This document shows, piece by piece, positions 53,818 to 62,696 of a DNA stretch of 64,000 bases. A model generated the notes under the pieces. The model was not told the DNA's origin and searched no databases. It was given only the letters and a program-made list of their open reading frames with translations. Source of the stretch: Aliidiomarina iranensis (GTDB taxonomy: Bacteria > Pseudomonadota > Gammaproteobacteria > Enterobacterales > Alteromonadaceae). A program made the position numbers and the translations under genes. How positions within the stretch are numbered: the first letter of the stretch is position 1; every line of letters begins with the position of its first letter. The stretch covers positions 434,001 through 498,000 of the forward strand of contig NZ_PIPJ01000002.1 of NCBI RefSeq assembly GCF_003987135.1. Reading direction: 5' to 3'.

Positions 53818-54220
53818 ATTGATACTTTATCGACTTACCGTCATACGCCATTTTACGAGATACACGGCCTTTAACAGCGATCAATCGTCCAGTTGGTACT
53901 TGCGTGCTTTGTCCGCTGTTATAGCGTTCCAAATCACTGGCAGGCACCACCTTCACTTTCAATTTATCACGAAGTGCTTCAACGGCAAGCTCAGGTAAGG
54001 GTTTGATAGGTATCAACTTACCCGTTAACGATGAGCGCTTAGCTTTAGCGTAGAGGCCTTGGCCAAACTTGATCAAGCTTTCATCTTTCACAAGCTGGCG
54101 CAATACGCGGCCCACTTGATCCCGATCAGAAAGATCAAGGAAATCCTTCGGAGTAAACACTGTTTTCTTACTCCGACTAATCCGGTATTTCATTCTACTT
54201 CTTAACGAATTAAGCGACAT
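53807..54220 (-). CDS. AbiEi-like antitoxin (DUF6088 type)
   Basis: 137 residues. The N-terminal half is a winged helix (FTPKDFLDLSDRDQVGRVLRQL) and the C-terminal half includes LAVEALRDKLKVKVVPASD and VPTGRLIAVKGRVSRKM, as in DUF6088 / AbiEi antitoxin proteins. It would repress its own promoter and neutralise the toxin. The promoter region carries two direct repeats. Confidence 0.85.
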   Translation of the reverse strand: MSLNSLRSRMKYRISRSKKTVFTPKDFLDLSDRDQVGRVLRQLVKDESLIKFGQGLYAKAKRSSLTGKLIPIKPLPELAVEALRDKLKVKVVPASDLERYNSGQSTQVPTGRLIAVKGRVSRKMAYDGKSIKYQYVS

Positions 54221-54232
54221 GGCAATAACTCA

Positions 54233-54270
54233 CAAATTTACGACACCATAGGATAGCAAATATACGACAC
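54233..54270 (-). promoter_or_regulatory. Two 14-bp direct repeats upstream of the antitoxin gene
   Basis: CAAATTTACGACAC (54233-54246) and CAAATATACGACAC (54257-54270) differ at one base and are 24 bases apart, on the 5' side of the antitoxin start. This is where an autoregulating winged-helix antitoxin would bind. Confidence 0.6.
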
Positions 54271-54450
54271 TTTAAATCAAAATTCAAACCCAGAAAGACG
54301 CTATTAACAAAGCATTTGTAGAATACACTAAAAATAACGAGATGAAGTTCAATAACTCCACGAAATACCAAACAGAGCTAAAGCTGACAAGACTTTCCTG
54401 GTGCTCATCCTGCACCTTCATGCGTTACCTCAAGCTTAGGTTCCATTTGA

Positions 54451-54636
54451 GAGCCGGATAACGATGGCATCTTCTACCAACGCGAAGAAATTGAAATCCT
54501 GCCCCGCAAAAAAGGCAACACCACCCCACAAGTAGCCTGGGCTTACTTTTTGATGGAAAACCAAACTGATTTAGATATCGGCAGCAGCTTTGAACTAGTG
54601 CAGATGAAAGGTGGGAAGTTGTTTTATGGGTGGTGA
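54451..54636 (+). pseudogene. C-terminal fragment of an unrecognised gene
   Basis: A frame without a start runs from a TGA at 54448 to a TGA at 54634 and codes for about 61 residues with normal-looking composition (IEILPRKKGNTTPQVAWAYF, then GSSFELVQMKGGKLFYGW). The 5' part is missing, so it is a truncated gene. It lies in a 552-base gap that otherwise has only the repeats above and a partial attC-like site below. Confidence 0.4.
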
Positions 54637-54752
54637 TCAGGACTTAAAATTGTATGCTATTTTACTTTAGAAGGTTTTAAAAATCTTCAGATCTCATCAG
54701 TTCGCGCCTCCGGCGCCAGACATACACTTTCCTCGTGCCGCTGTGCTCGGGC

Positions 54753-54759
54753 GTTATGC
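54753..54759 (+). other. Integron attC-like right core site
   Basis: GTTATGC, in the context CGGGCGTTATGC, is the usual right end (R') of many attC sites. The preceding 60 bases (TTCGCGCCTCCGGCGC and a second G/C-rich run) look like an attC arm, but I could not find the matching left core GCATAAC upstream, so the site is partial. Right after it AAGGAG leads into the next gene. Confidence 0.4.
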
Positions 54760-54772
54760 ATAAGGAGCAGTT

Positions 54773-55363
54773 TTGCAGGATTTGATTATTGGCTCACTTG
54801 AAAGCCTAGAACAAGAGTTTCAGTCAGATGAACTTGCATACCTCGCGCTTACTACGAAAATTGAATTGCCTTTTCGAGATCGGTGGGCATTTTCACTTTA
54901 TCGCACCCTCAAAGAAACTTATGCCGTTTCAAGGGAATGGAAACGTACAGACATGGCAATTCTGAATGGGCAATCACCCGAAGTTCTGATCGAATTAAAG
55001 GCGATGTACTCGTTCGATGCAGTTCTCGACAAATTCAAAATAAGCAGGTTTGCTGATGCTATGACATCAGACGCAAAAAAAGCTCGGTTATTAGCTGAGG
55101 CTGAAACTGAAATCTATACCGTCCTGCTTTCGACTCACCCTGAAGGGCCGTTTCCACCGGAAATGGCTCATATTGTTAAATACGTTTCAGGCATTAATAA
55201 GGCAGTTAATAGATGTGGCTCCGGCCAAAAGGTCCAGCATGCTGCTCATGAAGCAATTAATAAAACTCTACGAGACCGAAATGTAGTGGCAACCGGCAGC
55301 TTAGACGGCGGGCGGGCTTTTCTTAACGGTGTTGTTATCGATTACTGGTTGGTTAGAGCATAA
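54773..55363 (+). CDS. Hypothetical protein with PD-(D/E)XK-like core, cassette-like
   Basis: 196 residues, family unknown. It starts at TTG 54773, five bases after AAGGAG. The stretch RTDMAILNGQSPEVLIELKA gives D60, then E74-x-K76 on a hydrophobic strand, as in PD-(D/E)XK nucleases. The rest is mixed helix. It lies between an attC-like right core (GTTATGC) and a left core (GCATAAC) that includes its stop codon, as gene cassettes do. Upstream is the AbiE pair and downstream a second cassette-like gene. Confidence 0.65.
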   Translation: MQDLIIGSLESLEQEFQSDELAYLALTTKIELPFRDRWAFSLYRTLKETYAVSREWKRTDMAILNGQSPEVLIELKAMYSFDAVLDKFKISRFADAMTSDAKKARLLAEAETEIYTVLLSTHPEGPFPPEMAHIVKYVSGINKAVNRCGSGQKVQHAAHEAINKTLRDRNVVATGSLDGGRAFLNGVVIDYWLVRA

Positions 55364-55364
55364 C
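55358..55364 (+). other. Integron attC-like left core site (gene 1)
   Basis: GCATAAC, which pairs with the upstream GTTATGC, overlaps the TAA stop codon of the preceding gene. It is followed by GATGCAAACAAATGCG. No matching right core is present within 150 bases, so it would be a broken attC. Confidence 0.35.
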
Positions 55365-55458
55365 GATGCAAACAAATGCGTGGTTGCCCCCATCCTCAAC
55401 CCGACGTCCTCGAGAGAGGATCGTATATTACTAGTGCTAGGTATAAGGAGTAATCGAC

Positions 55459-55890
55459 TTGCGTACCCTCGATCAAAAACTGAATTGTATTAAAAACGTA
55501 ATTATAAATGCACAAAAACATGTTAAGGCCGGCGATCCTCCTAGGATTTACTCTCAATATGTTAGATATGCATTAAATGAATTTACGGACATAAATTTCT
55601 ATATCTCAGACAACGCAAAAGGGATGAAGCGCAAGGATGTAATTCACGAACACGTTATTCCGGATTCACCGGTAATGAGTAAACTTCTCGCGTTAGATCC
55701 ATTATCCAAAGAGAGTATTTTGGATATTATCAAAAGATATTATGTAATATGTGTAATCACCAAAGAGGAAGATAGGCTATTGAATGCTGCTGGCTTGCGA
55801 TCGAAGATGCCAGAAGGCTGGAGCGATATAAGCGATAGTGTTTTTGCTCGATACCAAAAGGTAGGCCTTTCAATTTCCAGATTATCCTGA
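55459..55890 (+). CDS. Hypothetical protein with HEHVIP motif, cassette-like
   Basis: 143 residues from TTG 55459, eight bases after AAGGAG (same layout as the previous gene). RKDVIHEHVIPDSPVMSKLL (His 63, Glu 64, His 65) is followed by YYVICVITKEEDRLL and LRSKMPEGW. The HEHVIP pattern is reminiscent of short HNH/His-Me finger nucleases, but I cannot confirm it. GCCTAAC (55895-55901) lies five bases after the stop. Confidence 0.6.
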   Translation: MRTLDQKLNCIKNVIINAQKHVKAGDPPRIYSQYVRYALNEFTDINFYISDNAKGMKRKDVIHEHVIPDSPVMSKLLALDPLSKESILDIIKRYYVICVITKEEDRLLNAAGLRSKMPEGWSDISDSVFARYQKVGLSISRLS

Positions 55891-55894
55891 GTTT

Positions 55895-55901
55895 GCCTAA
55901 C
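55895..55901 (+). other. Integron attC-like left core site (gene 2)
   Basis: GCCTAAC fits the RYYYAAC core exactly and lies five bases after the stop of the preceding gene, the usual place in a cassette. No convincing GTTRRRY core follows before hsdR. Confidence 0.35.
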
Positions 55902-55966
55902 AAATAGCAGAACACGGCGAGAAAATAAACGGTTCTATGCGTTTGTAGATTTGGCATTGAAAGGAA

Positions 55967-58900
55967 CTACCTACTCCACCCATTAGAAAGCACCTCAGCT
56001 TGCTGCAAAATCAATTCAACAGCTTCTTGAGCGCGATCAGGTGGATATTTGTATCGTTGTAGAGTTCGGCGCACGAGTATTCTCAGTTTGGCGCGCACAC
56101 TTTCACGTACCTGCCAATCAACGGTGGTTGATGCGCGTAATTTCTGGGTGAGCTCGGTAGCGATTAACTTAAGTGTTTTATCACCAAGTTCTCGCACTGC
56201 GCTTTCATTATTCGCAAGAGCATCATAAAAGGCTATTTCGTCGGGGGTTAAGCCAAGGGCCGCATCGCGCTCTAGTTCCGCTTGGAACTGTTTGGCCATG
56301 GCAATCAGTTCTTCAATTACTTGCGCTGTTTCTATGCCTCGGTTGTTATATTTCCGCAAAGTTTCTTGCAGCCGTTCACTATATTTCTTCTCCTGCACAA
56401 CGTTATTGCGGGTTTTCGCTTTGATGTTGTCCTTTAATAGCTTCTCCAATAACTCAACGGCGAAGTTCTTGTAAGGCATTTGCCGAACATCTTCGAGAAA
56501 CTCTTCGGAAAGCAAACCTATATTTGGCTTATCGAGCCCACACATCGCGAATACATCGGTAACGCCCTCAGAAACAACTGCGTTATCTAGAATCTGTTTC
56601 AACGCAGAGTTCTTTTCTTCTTGGCTAAGCTTTTTATCAACGCTGGTATATTTGGTGATTGCAGCTTTCACGGTTGATAAAAACGCAATTTCCTTCTGGT
56701 ATTCTTGCGCTTCATCAAGAGTGGAACATAGGCTAAAGGCCTTGTTCATCGCGAGAACGGTATCTAAGAATCGCTTTTTACCATCTTTCAATCCAAATAT
56801 ATGGTTAACCGTGGGAACAATTAACCGGTTCGGATCTTCTGCATAACCACTGTAATCAAAGCCTGGGCTTTCAGGTGTTTTTGCAAACATGCCATGAATA
56901 ATATCTAACTTCTCAAGCAGAATCGCGAAGGCCTCATTAGAACTATGGGTAGGTTCACCTCGCCCTTTGGCATCCGAGTAAGTTTTCAGTGCTTGCTTTA
57001 ATTCATTCGCAATACCGATGTAATCAACTACCAACCCGCCTGGTTTATCTTTAAACACCCGGTTTACTCGTGCAATCGCTTGCATGAGGTTATGCCCTTT
57101 CATCGGCTTATCAACATACATCGTGTGGCACGCAGGAGCATCAAAGCCGGTAAGCCACATATCGCGTACAATCACGAGTTTTAGAGGATCGTTTACATCC
57201 TTAAATCGCTTTTCTAAACGCTTTTTGGTTTGTTTATTGTAGATATGCGGTTGCAGCAATGCTTTATCAGCGGCAGAACCCGTCATCACAACTTTAATGG
57301 CACCTTTTTCAGGATCTGAATCATGCCAATCGGGGCGAAGCGCAGTAATTTCGTTATATAAATGCGCACAAATATCACGGCTCATAGCCACAATCATGGC
57401 TTTGCCTTCAATGGAGCGCGAACGGGTTTCGAAATGCTCCACCAAATCTGCGGCTACTTGTTGTAAGCGCGGCCCTGCTCCTACTAATTTTTCAAGGCGG
57501 CTCCACTCACCTTTAGTTTTTTCACGTTGTCCAAGATCTTCTTCATCTTCAACAACATCATCAACTTGATCGGAAAGTTCTTCAATGAGATCGCAATTAA
57601 TATCAAGCTTGGCCAACCGCGATTCGTAATAAATAGGAACCGTTGCGCCGTCGTCAACAGCATCTTGAATATCGTAGATAGAAACGTAATCACCGAAAAC
57701 TGCGCGGGTGTCTTTGTCTTCATTCGCTATCGGCGTACCCGTAAACCCGATAAAGGCAGCATTCGGCAGCGCATCTCGCATATGCTTGGCGTAGCCAAAT
57801 TTGTATGTGCCATCGTTTTTAAGTGTCGCTTTTAAGCCATATTGGCTACGGTGCGCCTCATCAGAGATAACCACAATATTGTGGCGATCATTCAAAATTG
57901 GATGATCTTTCTCACTTTCAATCAATGCAAACTTTTGCACCGTAGTAAATATGATGCCGCCAGATTCACGCTCTGCAAGCAACTGGCGCAACGAATCTCT
58001 ATCCAGCGCCTGTACCGGCTCTTGCTTCAATAATTCTTTCGCTGCACAAAAAGTTGCATATAGCTGGCCATCGAGATCATTTCTATCGGTTACAACGATC
58101 AACGTTGGATTGTTCATTTCTGGCTGTTGCAGTAGCTTGCCCGCATAACAGCACATGGAAATACTCTTTCCGGAGCCCTGCGTATGCCAAACTACGCCAG
58201 CTTTTTTGCTGCCCGGCTGCACTTTATCGGCATAGGTGGCTCGCTTTTCTTCGAGCGAAATATCATCGCCTCTTGCGGCAACTAAAGTAGCCCTTACGGC
58301 CTCACGAACGGCGTGGAACTGATGATAACCGGCAATTTTCTTAATCAACTGATCGGAATCAGTTTCGAAAATAACAAAAAAGCGGATGTAATCGAGGAAC
58401 AACTCACGGTCGAAGAACCCTCGAATCATGGTTTCGAGTTGCCATTCAAATAATGGCCGGTCATCTTCGTGCTTCAGCGTGCGCCAAGGCATAAACCGCT
58501 CTTGATTCGCGGTAAGTGAGCCAACGCGCGCATTAAAGCCCTCGCTAATAACCAGCGCTTCGTTGTATGCAAATAAATCTGGGGCTTCGTCTTTATAGGT
58601 TTGAATTTGATTAAATGCATCCCAAATGCTTACGTTCTCTGCATTGGGGCTTTTCAGTTCAAGAACAGCTACCGGAATGCCATTAATAAAGCACAATACA
58701 TCAGGCCTTCGAAGCTGCTTGCTGCCTTCAATCGTGAACTGATTAATCGCACGAAACCGGTTAGCGTTAAGGTTATTAAAATCAATCAGGAATGCGCGGT
58801 CGTGTACCACTTTATCGTTGCGTTTGTACTCAACAGGAACGCCTTCCAGTAATAAACGATGGAAGGCTCGGTTGCTCACAACCGTATCTAAACTCTCAGG

Positions 58901-59119
58901 CTTGCGAACTACCGCAACCACCTGTTCAAGCGCACTAGCGGGCAAATGAGGATTTATGCGTTGAATAGCCGCCTCAAGATCAGCAAACAATAATACCTGC
59001 TTGTAATCACTGCGTTCCGGATTCGGGCCATCATGAGCAATATCGGGACCATGCCCTATCTCCCAGCCTCCTTCAGCAAACCAAGCTAAACATTGTTGTT
59101 CCAATTGATCTTCGGTCAT
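55967..59119 (-). CDS. hsdR: Type I restriction enzyme R subunit
   Basis: 1050 residues. The nuclease domain has RRPD (138-140) and LELK (about 153-156), the PD-(D/E)XK core; Walker A is TQGSGKS (about 313-319), motif [12 protein letters not shown] (419-428), and TGTPI plus the later helicase motifs ([14 protein letters not shown]) follow. HsdR cuts DNA after translocation when joined to HsdM/HsdS. It is transcribed leftward; an IS element now lies 103 bases upstream of its start. Confidence 0.96.
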   Translation of the reverse strand: MTEDQLEQQCLAWFAEGGWEIGHGPDIAHDGPNPERSDYKQVLLFADLEAAIQRINPHLPASALEQVVAVVRKPESLDTVVSNRAFHRLLLEGVPVEYKRNDKVVHDRAFLIDFNNLNANRFRAINQFTIEGSKQLRRPDVLCFINGIPVAVLELKSPNAENVSIWDAFNQIQTYKDEAPDLFAYNEALVISEGFNARVGSLTANQERFMPWRTLKHEDDRPLFEWQLETMIRGFFDRELFLDYIRFFVIFETDSDQLIKKIAGYHQFHAVREAVRATLVAARGDDISLEEKRATYADKVQPGSKKAGVVWHTQGSGKSISMCCYAGKLLQQPEMNNPTLIVVTDRNDLDGQLYATFCAAKELLKQEPVQALDRDSLRQLLAERESGGIIFTTVQKFALIESEKDHPILNDRHNIVVISDEAHRSQYGLKATLKNDGTYKFGYAKHMRDALPNAAFIGFTGTPIANEDKDTRAVFGDYVSIYDIQDAVDDGATVPIYYESRLAKLDINCDLIEELSDQVDDVVEDEEDLGQREKTKGEWSRLEKLVGAGPRLQQVAADLVEHFETRSRSIEGKAMIVAMSRDICAHLYNEITALRPDWHDSDPEKGAIKVVMTGSAADKALLQPHIYNKQTKKRLEKRFKDVNDPLKLVIVRDMWLTGFDAPACHTMYVDKPMKGHNLMQAIARVNRVFKDKPGGLVVDYIGIANELKQALKTYSDAKGRGEPTHSSNEAFAILLEKLDIIHGMFAKTPESPGFDYSGYAEDPNRLIVPTVNHIFGLKDGKKRFLDTVLAMNKAFSLCSTLDEAQEYQKEIAFLSTVKAAITKYTSVDKKLSQEEKNSALKQILDNAVVSEGVTDVFAMCGLDKPNIGLLSEEFLEDVRQMPYKNFAVELLEKLLKDNIKAKTRNNVVQEKKYSERLQETLRKYNNRGIETAQVIEELIAMAKQFQAELERDAALGLTPDEIAFYDALANNESAVRELGDKTLKLIATELTQKLRASTTVDWQVRESVRAKLRILVRRTLQRYKYPPDRAQEAVELILQQAEVLSNGWSR

Positions 59120-59216
59120 TCTGTTAATCCTTTAATAACAATTGGCTTAATTTAGCTTATTTACTCCGTTGGGTAAAATATCTTTAGGAAACTGAGGCTT
59201 GACAGGATTTGAGTTT

Positions 59217-59221
59217 AGATA
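59217..59221 (+). repeat. Target-site duplication AGATA, left copy
   Basis: AGATA at 59217-59221 is repeated at 60540-60544, directly flanking the IS element. Confidence 0.85.
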
Positions 59222-59294
59222 TGTATTAGCCCCCATTTAAAACGGACACTCATTAGTTAAGCGATAGGCTTAGACCTATCTTTAAGGAGTGTCT

Positions 59295-59681
59295 ATGGAG
59301 CGCATTGAAATTTTTACTGGCGAACAACGTCGCCGTCGTTATACTCCACAAGAGAAAGCTAAATTTGTTGCCATGACCATGCAACCGGGGTATTCGGTAT
59401 CATTGGTAGCCAGGCAGAATGGTATAACCCCGAGTTTATTGTTTAAGTGGAAAAAGCTCATGCAAGATGGTGGTATGTCTGCAATTCAATCTGGTGATGA
59501 AGTCGTCAGCGCCGCAGACCATAAAGCGCTTCAGAAAAAGGTTAAGCAACTCGAGCAGCTGCTTGGTCGTAAAACTATGGAAACGGAAATCCTAAAAGAG
59601 GCGCTGGAGATAGCCCACTCAAAAAAGTTGATATCGCGCATGCCATTGCTGCCACTGGACGATTCCCTGTCCTCCGAGTAG
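59295..59681 (+). CDS. IS3-family transposase OrfA (IS2 group)
   Basis: 128 residues from ATG 59295 with AAGGAG just before. A helix-turn-helix (YTPQEKAKFVAMTMQPGYSVSLVARQNG, partly quoted) binds the IS ends, followed by the leucine-rich coiled coil LEQLLGRKTMETEILKEAL typical of IS2-group OrfA. It also supplies the N-terminal part of the OrfAB fusion transposase made by frameshifting. Confidence 0.93.
   Translation: MERIEIFTGEQRRRRYTPQEKAKFVAMTMQPGYSVSLVARQNGITPSLLFKWKKLMQDGGMSAIQSGDEVVSAADHKALQKKVKQLEQLLGRKTMETEILKEALEIAHSKKLISRMPLLPLDDSLSSE
59621..59627 (+). promoter_or_regulatory. -1 frameshift site A-AAA-AAG
   Basis: AAAAAAG is in the right phase relative to orfA (codons end TCA, AAA, AAG). 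A -1 slip leads into the orfB frame, which is open from there (KVDIAHAIAATGRFPV). This is the standard way IS3-type elements make OrfAB. Confidence 0.85.
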
Positions 59682-59695
59682 CCGATATTCTTGGT

Positions 59696-60511
59696 GTGTC
59701 GCGCTCGAACTTATATCAACGCTTGTATGCGCGCCAGAAAGGCCGTTCCGCGCGTTACAGCAAGACTGATGACGCTCTTTTGTTGCCGTTGATAACCAAC
59801 ATCTGCGACGAGCGTGGTAGCAATGGGTATCGACGTATTACCGCGCATCTAAATCGGAAATTGAAAACTGAGCAGCATGTTATTGCTCGAGTGAATCCAA
59901 AGCGCGTGTATCGCATGATGCGCCAGAACCACCTGCTGCTTCGCAAACATATCGGCCGTGTGGGCGAACACCGCGCTCATGATGGTCAGGTTGTTACGCT
60001 GCATCCGAACACCCGTTGGTGCTCTGACGGTTTTGAAATCACGTGCTGGAACAAAGAAAAAGTGCGTGTGGTATTTAGCTTAGATTGCTGCGACCGCGAA
60101 ATCATGAGCTACGTCGCAACAACCACTGGTATCCGCGCGGAAATGGTTCAAGATGTTCTGGTTGAAAGCATTGAACAGCGCTTCGGTGACGTACGAGAGC
60201 TGCCACATACAGTCGAGTGGCTGACCGATAATGGCAGTTGTTATATCGCCGATGAAACGCGCCAGTTCGCCAGTTCATTAGGCTTTAAAGTCTGCACGAC
60301 ACCAGTCCGCAGCCCGCAAAGCAATGGCATGGCTGAAGCGTTCGTGAAGACTTTTAAGCGAGATTATGTGTATCTGAATGACCGTCCTGATGCAGCAACC
60401 GTGTTGGCTAAGCTCGCTGAATGGTTCGAAGATTACAATAATTACCATCCGCACAGCGGATTGAAAATGATGTCACCGAGAGAGTATCGAGCTCTTAAAG
60501 TGGCAAGTTAA
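59696..60511 (+). CDS. IS3-family transposase OrfB (DDE integrase core)
   Basis: 271 residues if read from GTG 59696; in practice it is made mainly as OrfAB. The DDE residues are in RWCSDGFEITCW, VEWLTDNGSCY and QSNGMAEAFVKTFKRDY. ALDCCDRE-like SLDCCDREIM and HPHSGLKMMSPREY are typical of the IS2 group. It catalyses excision and insertion of the element. Confidence 0.94.
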   Translation: MSRSNLYQRLYARQKGRSARYSKTDDALLLPLITNICDERGSNGYRRITAHLNRKLKTEQHVIARVNPKRVYRMMRQNHLLLRKHIGRVGEHRAHDGQVVTLHPNTRWCSDGFEITCWNKEKVRVVFSLDCCDREIMSYVATTTGIRAEMVQDVLVESIEQRFGDVRELPHTVEWLTDNGSCYIADETRQFASSLGFKVCTTPVRSPQSNGMAEAFVKTFKRDYVYLNDRPDAATVLAKLAEWFEDYNNYHPHSGLKMMSPREYRALKVAS

Positions 60512-60539
60512 ACTGTCCGTTTTAGCGGGGGCAACTACA

Positions 60540-60544
60540 AGATA
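60540..60544 (+). repeat. Target-site duplication AGATA, right copy
   Basis: Second copy of the 5-bp direct repeat, next to the right end of the IS. Confidence 0.85.
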
Positions 60545-60706
60545 TGAACAATTGTCTGCTTCCCCTAAACTGAGACTGATTTAATTAGATTCTTGTAAGA
60601 TAGTAATAGCGGAACTATTAAGTCGACAACCGTCATGGGAATTGAATCGAAATCTAACATCCGTTTTCGCCTTAATACACTCAACTAAACGAATCTTATC
60701 AGTTGA

Positions 60707-61081
60707 TCAGCAGCTTCCTATGGGAGCATTGCAAACGGGGCAATGACGGAATTGAGTATCTACGCGCGTGGTAGAGGACTTTTTACGTTTTGAATCCCAG
60801 CAGCCAGGGCAATATAAGCCGTCATCATCCTTAAATTGGTAACATCCCCATTTTCTCCCTATTGGTTTTTCATCAGTAGGTAATGATGTTCTTTTTAATA
60901 AAGTATTCTCTTCCTGAAGCGCGGCGATATGTTCCTTATGAGATGCCGCTTCTAACTTCAGATCAGCTAGTTCGCTCGACAAATCTGCAAGCCCCCCTTT
61001 GAGCTCGGCATCCTCGATATTCTTCGAGATCTCACGCAAACGTTTAACCAGCGTAATCGCCGTACTTATCGTTGTAATCAT
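60707..61081 (-). CDS. Coiled-coil/zinc-ribbon protein in restriction locus
   Basis: 124 residues from the ATG six bases after AGAGG. Residues 10-65 form a coiled coil (KNIEDAELKGGLADLSSELA, then AALQEENTLLKR). The C-terminal 50 hold a zinc ribbon with YCPGCW and HCPVCN (four Cys). Such a stand-alone helical stalk plus ribbon suggests DNA or protein binding, but the function is unknown. It lies between the ATPase gene and the IS; its promoter may be that of the upstream genes. Confidence 0.72.
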   Translation of the reverse strand: MITTISTAITLVKRLREISKNIEDAELKGGLADLSSELADLKLEAASHKEHIAALQEENTLLKRTSLPTDEKPIGRKWGCYQFKDDDGLYCPGCWDSKRKKSSTTRVDTQFRHCPVCNAPIGSC

Positions 61082-61165
61082 ATCCAACCTCTCTCTTACC
61101 TAATCGTATACGCCTTACTTTCGGCTGATTTAACACCAGCGAAAAACTGGTCTGACAATATGCGT

Positions 61166-62668
61166 TCAATATGCAATTTGCCTGTCTTCACGTAACTCAT
61201 GACCCTTCGATTCAAGCCAGTCATTTAAAGCTTTTGTATAGGTCGCCCACTCAACTGTTGTTGCAACCAAGTCAACAACTTTTGAAAGGCCCACTGCTCT
61301 CTCCCAGCCTAATCTAATTATTATATCGTCGACGTACTTGTGAGATTCATCAGCGACAACTATCTCCCTAGCAACCTCAATAATCTCGTTGCTTTCTTGA
61401 TCTTCAGTCTCATCCATCTCGATGATTAAAGAGTGAAGATACTTTTCCGGATTAGTATCTAGCGGCAAAGTAAACTGTTTTATGGCTGCGAACGCAGTAT
61501 CTCGTGCACCGACTACATTCTCATCGTGACCTGTCAACACTCTATTAATTGATTCTCTCTTTTCAGCATCAGTGCGATATACGTCACCGTCTAATATGAA
61601 CAGGGAGTTTTCACAAGACTCTCCACCCAGCAGAAGACCGCCAACTGTCGTAAAGCAATTTACAGCAGCTCCATATCTATTTGTAGTCACATATTTGGCA
61701 AGCCGGAGTTGAGATGCAACTTTATTCACGATCGTTGAAGCTAAATCGTCCTCAACAAAAACCTCTAACGGACGTGGCTGAACTCCTGTCAGCCTATTTA
61801 TGGCGTCCGGCTTAGTTTCATTGAAACATAATGTTTTTCCGGGACGACATACTATATGTCTAATATTGATTTTGTCTTCAAGTTCTAAAACCGTCTCTCT
61901 ATGTGTTGTAAAGATAACCTGCAAACTTTTATCATTGGCTCTATCTAGTATGACGTTGATGAGATTCTTCATTGCTTGATCGTGAAGAAGAAGATCGAGC
62001 TCATCAATTAAAATAAGAGAATACTTCTTCGCCCTGAAAACTTTTTCGAGTATGTAAAATACTTTCTGTTCACCTGCACTCATGCTTAATGCCGAATAAC
62101 GGAGTCCGTCAACTTCAACACCAATAAACTCTTTCCCCGAAGCTTCATGAACGTGATAGCTAGAGTATTTCCTGTTTAAAACAATGGATGCTTTTTCTAG
62201 AATAGTATTTATTACATCTTCATTTATGACTTTGGTTGAATAGTTAATTTTTGCTTGCTTCTTCTCTGCTTCTATCATTGGCACACATTTATCAATACCG
62301 ACATAGAATATATCTCTGAGAGGCCGATTCGCATACCTAGGCGTCCATCTCACTTGAGTCTTTTTATATTCCCTAGTGACATGGTTATACTCACTTTGGC
62401 CTTCCCTGTAGCTATACACGATACTCATCTCACTACCATTCCATAACGCATCAGTGTTTGGCAAAAAGAACCAACTAAATTTATAGTTTTCACCTTCGTC
62501 ATTTGGTGAAAATGCGCATGCTAGAGCATGCAGTATCGTTGATTTCCCATTTCCATTTGGTCCGAGAATCGCAGTTACCGGGCAAGAGTCAAAAGTAATT
62601 TCTAATTCAACTAAGTTCTTCAAATTTGGAATTCTCATCGAATGTAATACTTGTTGTGAAATTGCCAT
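61166..62668 (-). CDS. AAA ATPase fused to a TOPRIM-like domain (OLD-like)
   Basis: 500 residues from the ATG giving MAISQQ (a longer start MASDPF at 62707 is possible; neither has a strong ribosome site). ATPase: Walker A GPNGNGKST (36-44), signature SMSAGEQK (195-202), Walker B LILIDE (218-223) and H-loop His in IFTTHRE. Then LEVFVEDDLAS (Glu 306) and LFILDGDVY (DGD 360-362) resemble a TOPRIM nuclease, as in OLD-family and PARIS-like proteins. It sits inside a type I restriction locus, so it is likely an antiphage effector or sensor. Confidence 0.75.
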   Translation of the reverse strand: MAISQQVLHSMRIPNLKNLVELEITFDSCPVTAILGPNGNGKSTILHALACAFSPNDEGENYKFSWFFLPNTDALWNGSEMSIVYSYREGQSEYNHVTREYKKTQVRWTPRYANRPLRDIFYVGIDKCVPMIEAEKKQAKINYSTKVINEDVINTILEKASIVLNRKYSSYHVHEASGKEFIGVEVDGLRYSALSMSAGEQKVFYILEKVFRAKKYSLILIDELDLLLHDQAMKNLINVILDRANDKSLQVIFTTHRETVLELEDKINIRHIVCRPGKTLCFNETKPDAINRLTGVQPRPLEVFVEDDLASTIVNKVASQLRLAKYVTTNRYGAAVNCFTTVGGLLLGGESCENSLFILDGDVYRTDAEKRESINRVLTGHDENVVGARDTAFAAIKQFTLPLDTNPEKYLHSLIIEMDETEDQESNEIIEVAREIVVADESHKYVDDIIIRLGWERAVGLSKVVDLVATTVEWATYTKALNDWLESKGHELREDRQIAY

Positions 62669-62696
62669 GTTTATTTTCTCATTAACCTTGAACGGA

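Larger units (their letters stand above)
59222..60539. mobile_element. Complete IS3-family element (IS2 group), 1318 bp
   Basis: The ends are imperfect inverted repeats: left TGTATTAGCCCCCATTT then AAAACGGACA; right (reverse complement) TGTAGTTGCCCCCGCT then AAAACGGACA, with one base more on the left. A 5-bp duplication AGATA flanks both sides. It holds orfA and orfB joined by an A6G slippery site. All parts look intact, so it is probably active or recent. Confidence 0.92.

Noticed and set aside
54637-54759. A complete integron attC site
   Set aside because: The right core and a G/C-rich arm are present, but no paired left core could be found.
60545-60706. A second partial IS to the right of the IS2-type element
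   Set aside because: A short inverted repeat TAATAG/CTATTA is present, but there is no transposase fragment or matching end.
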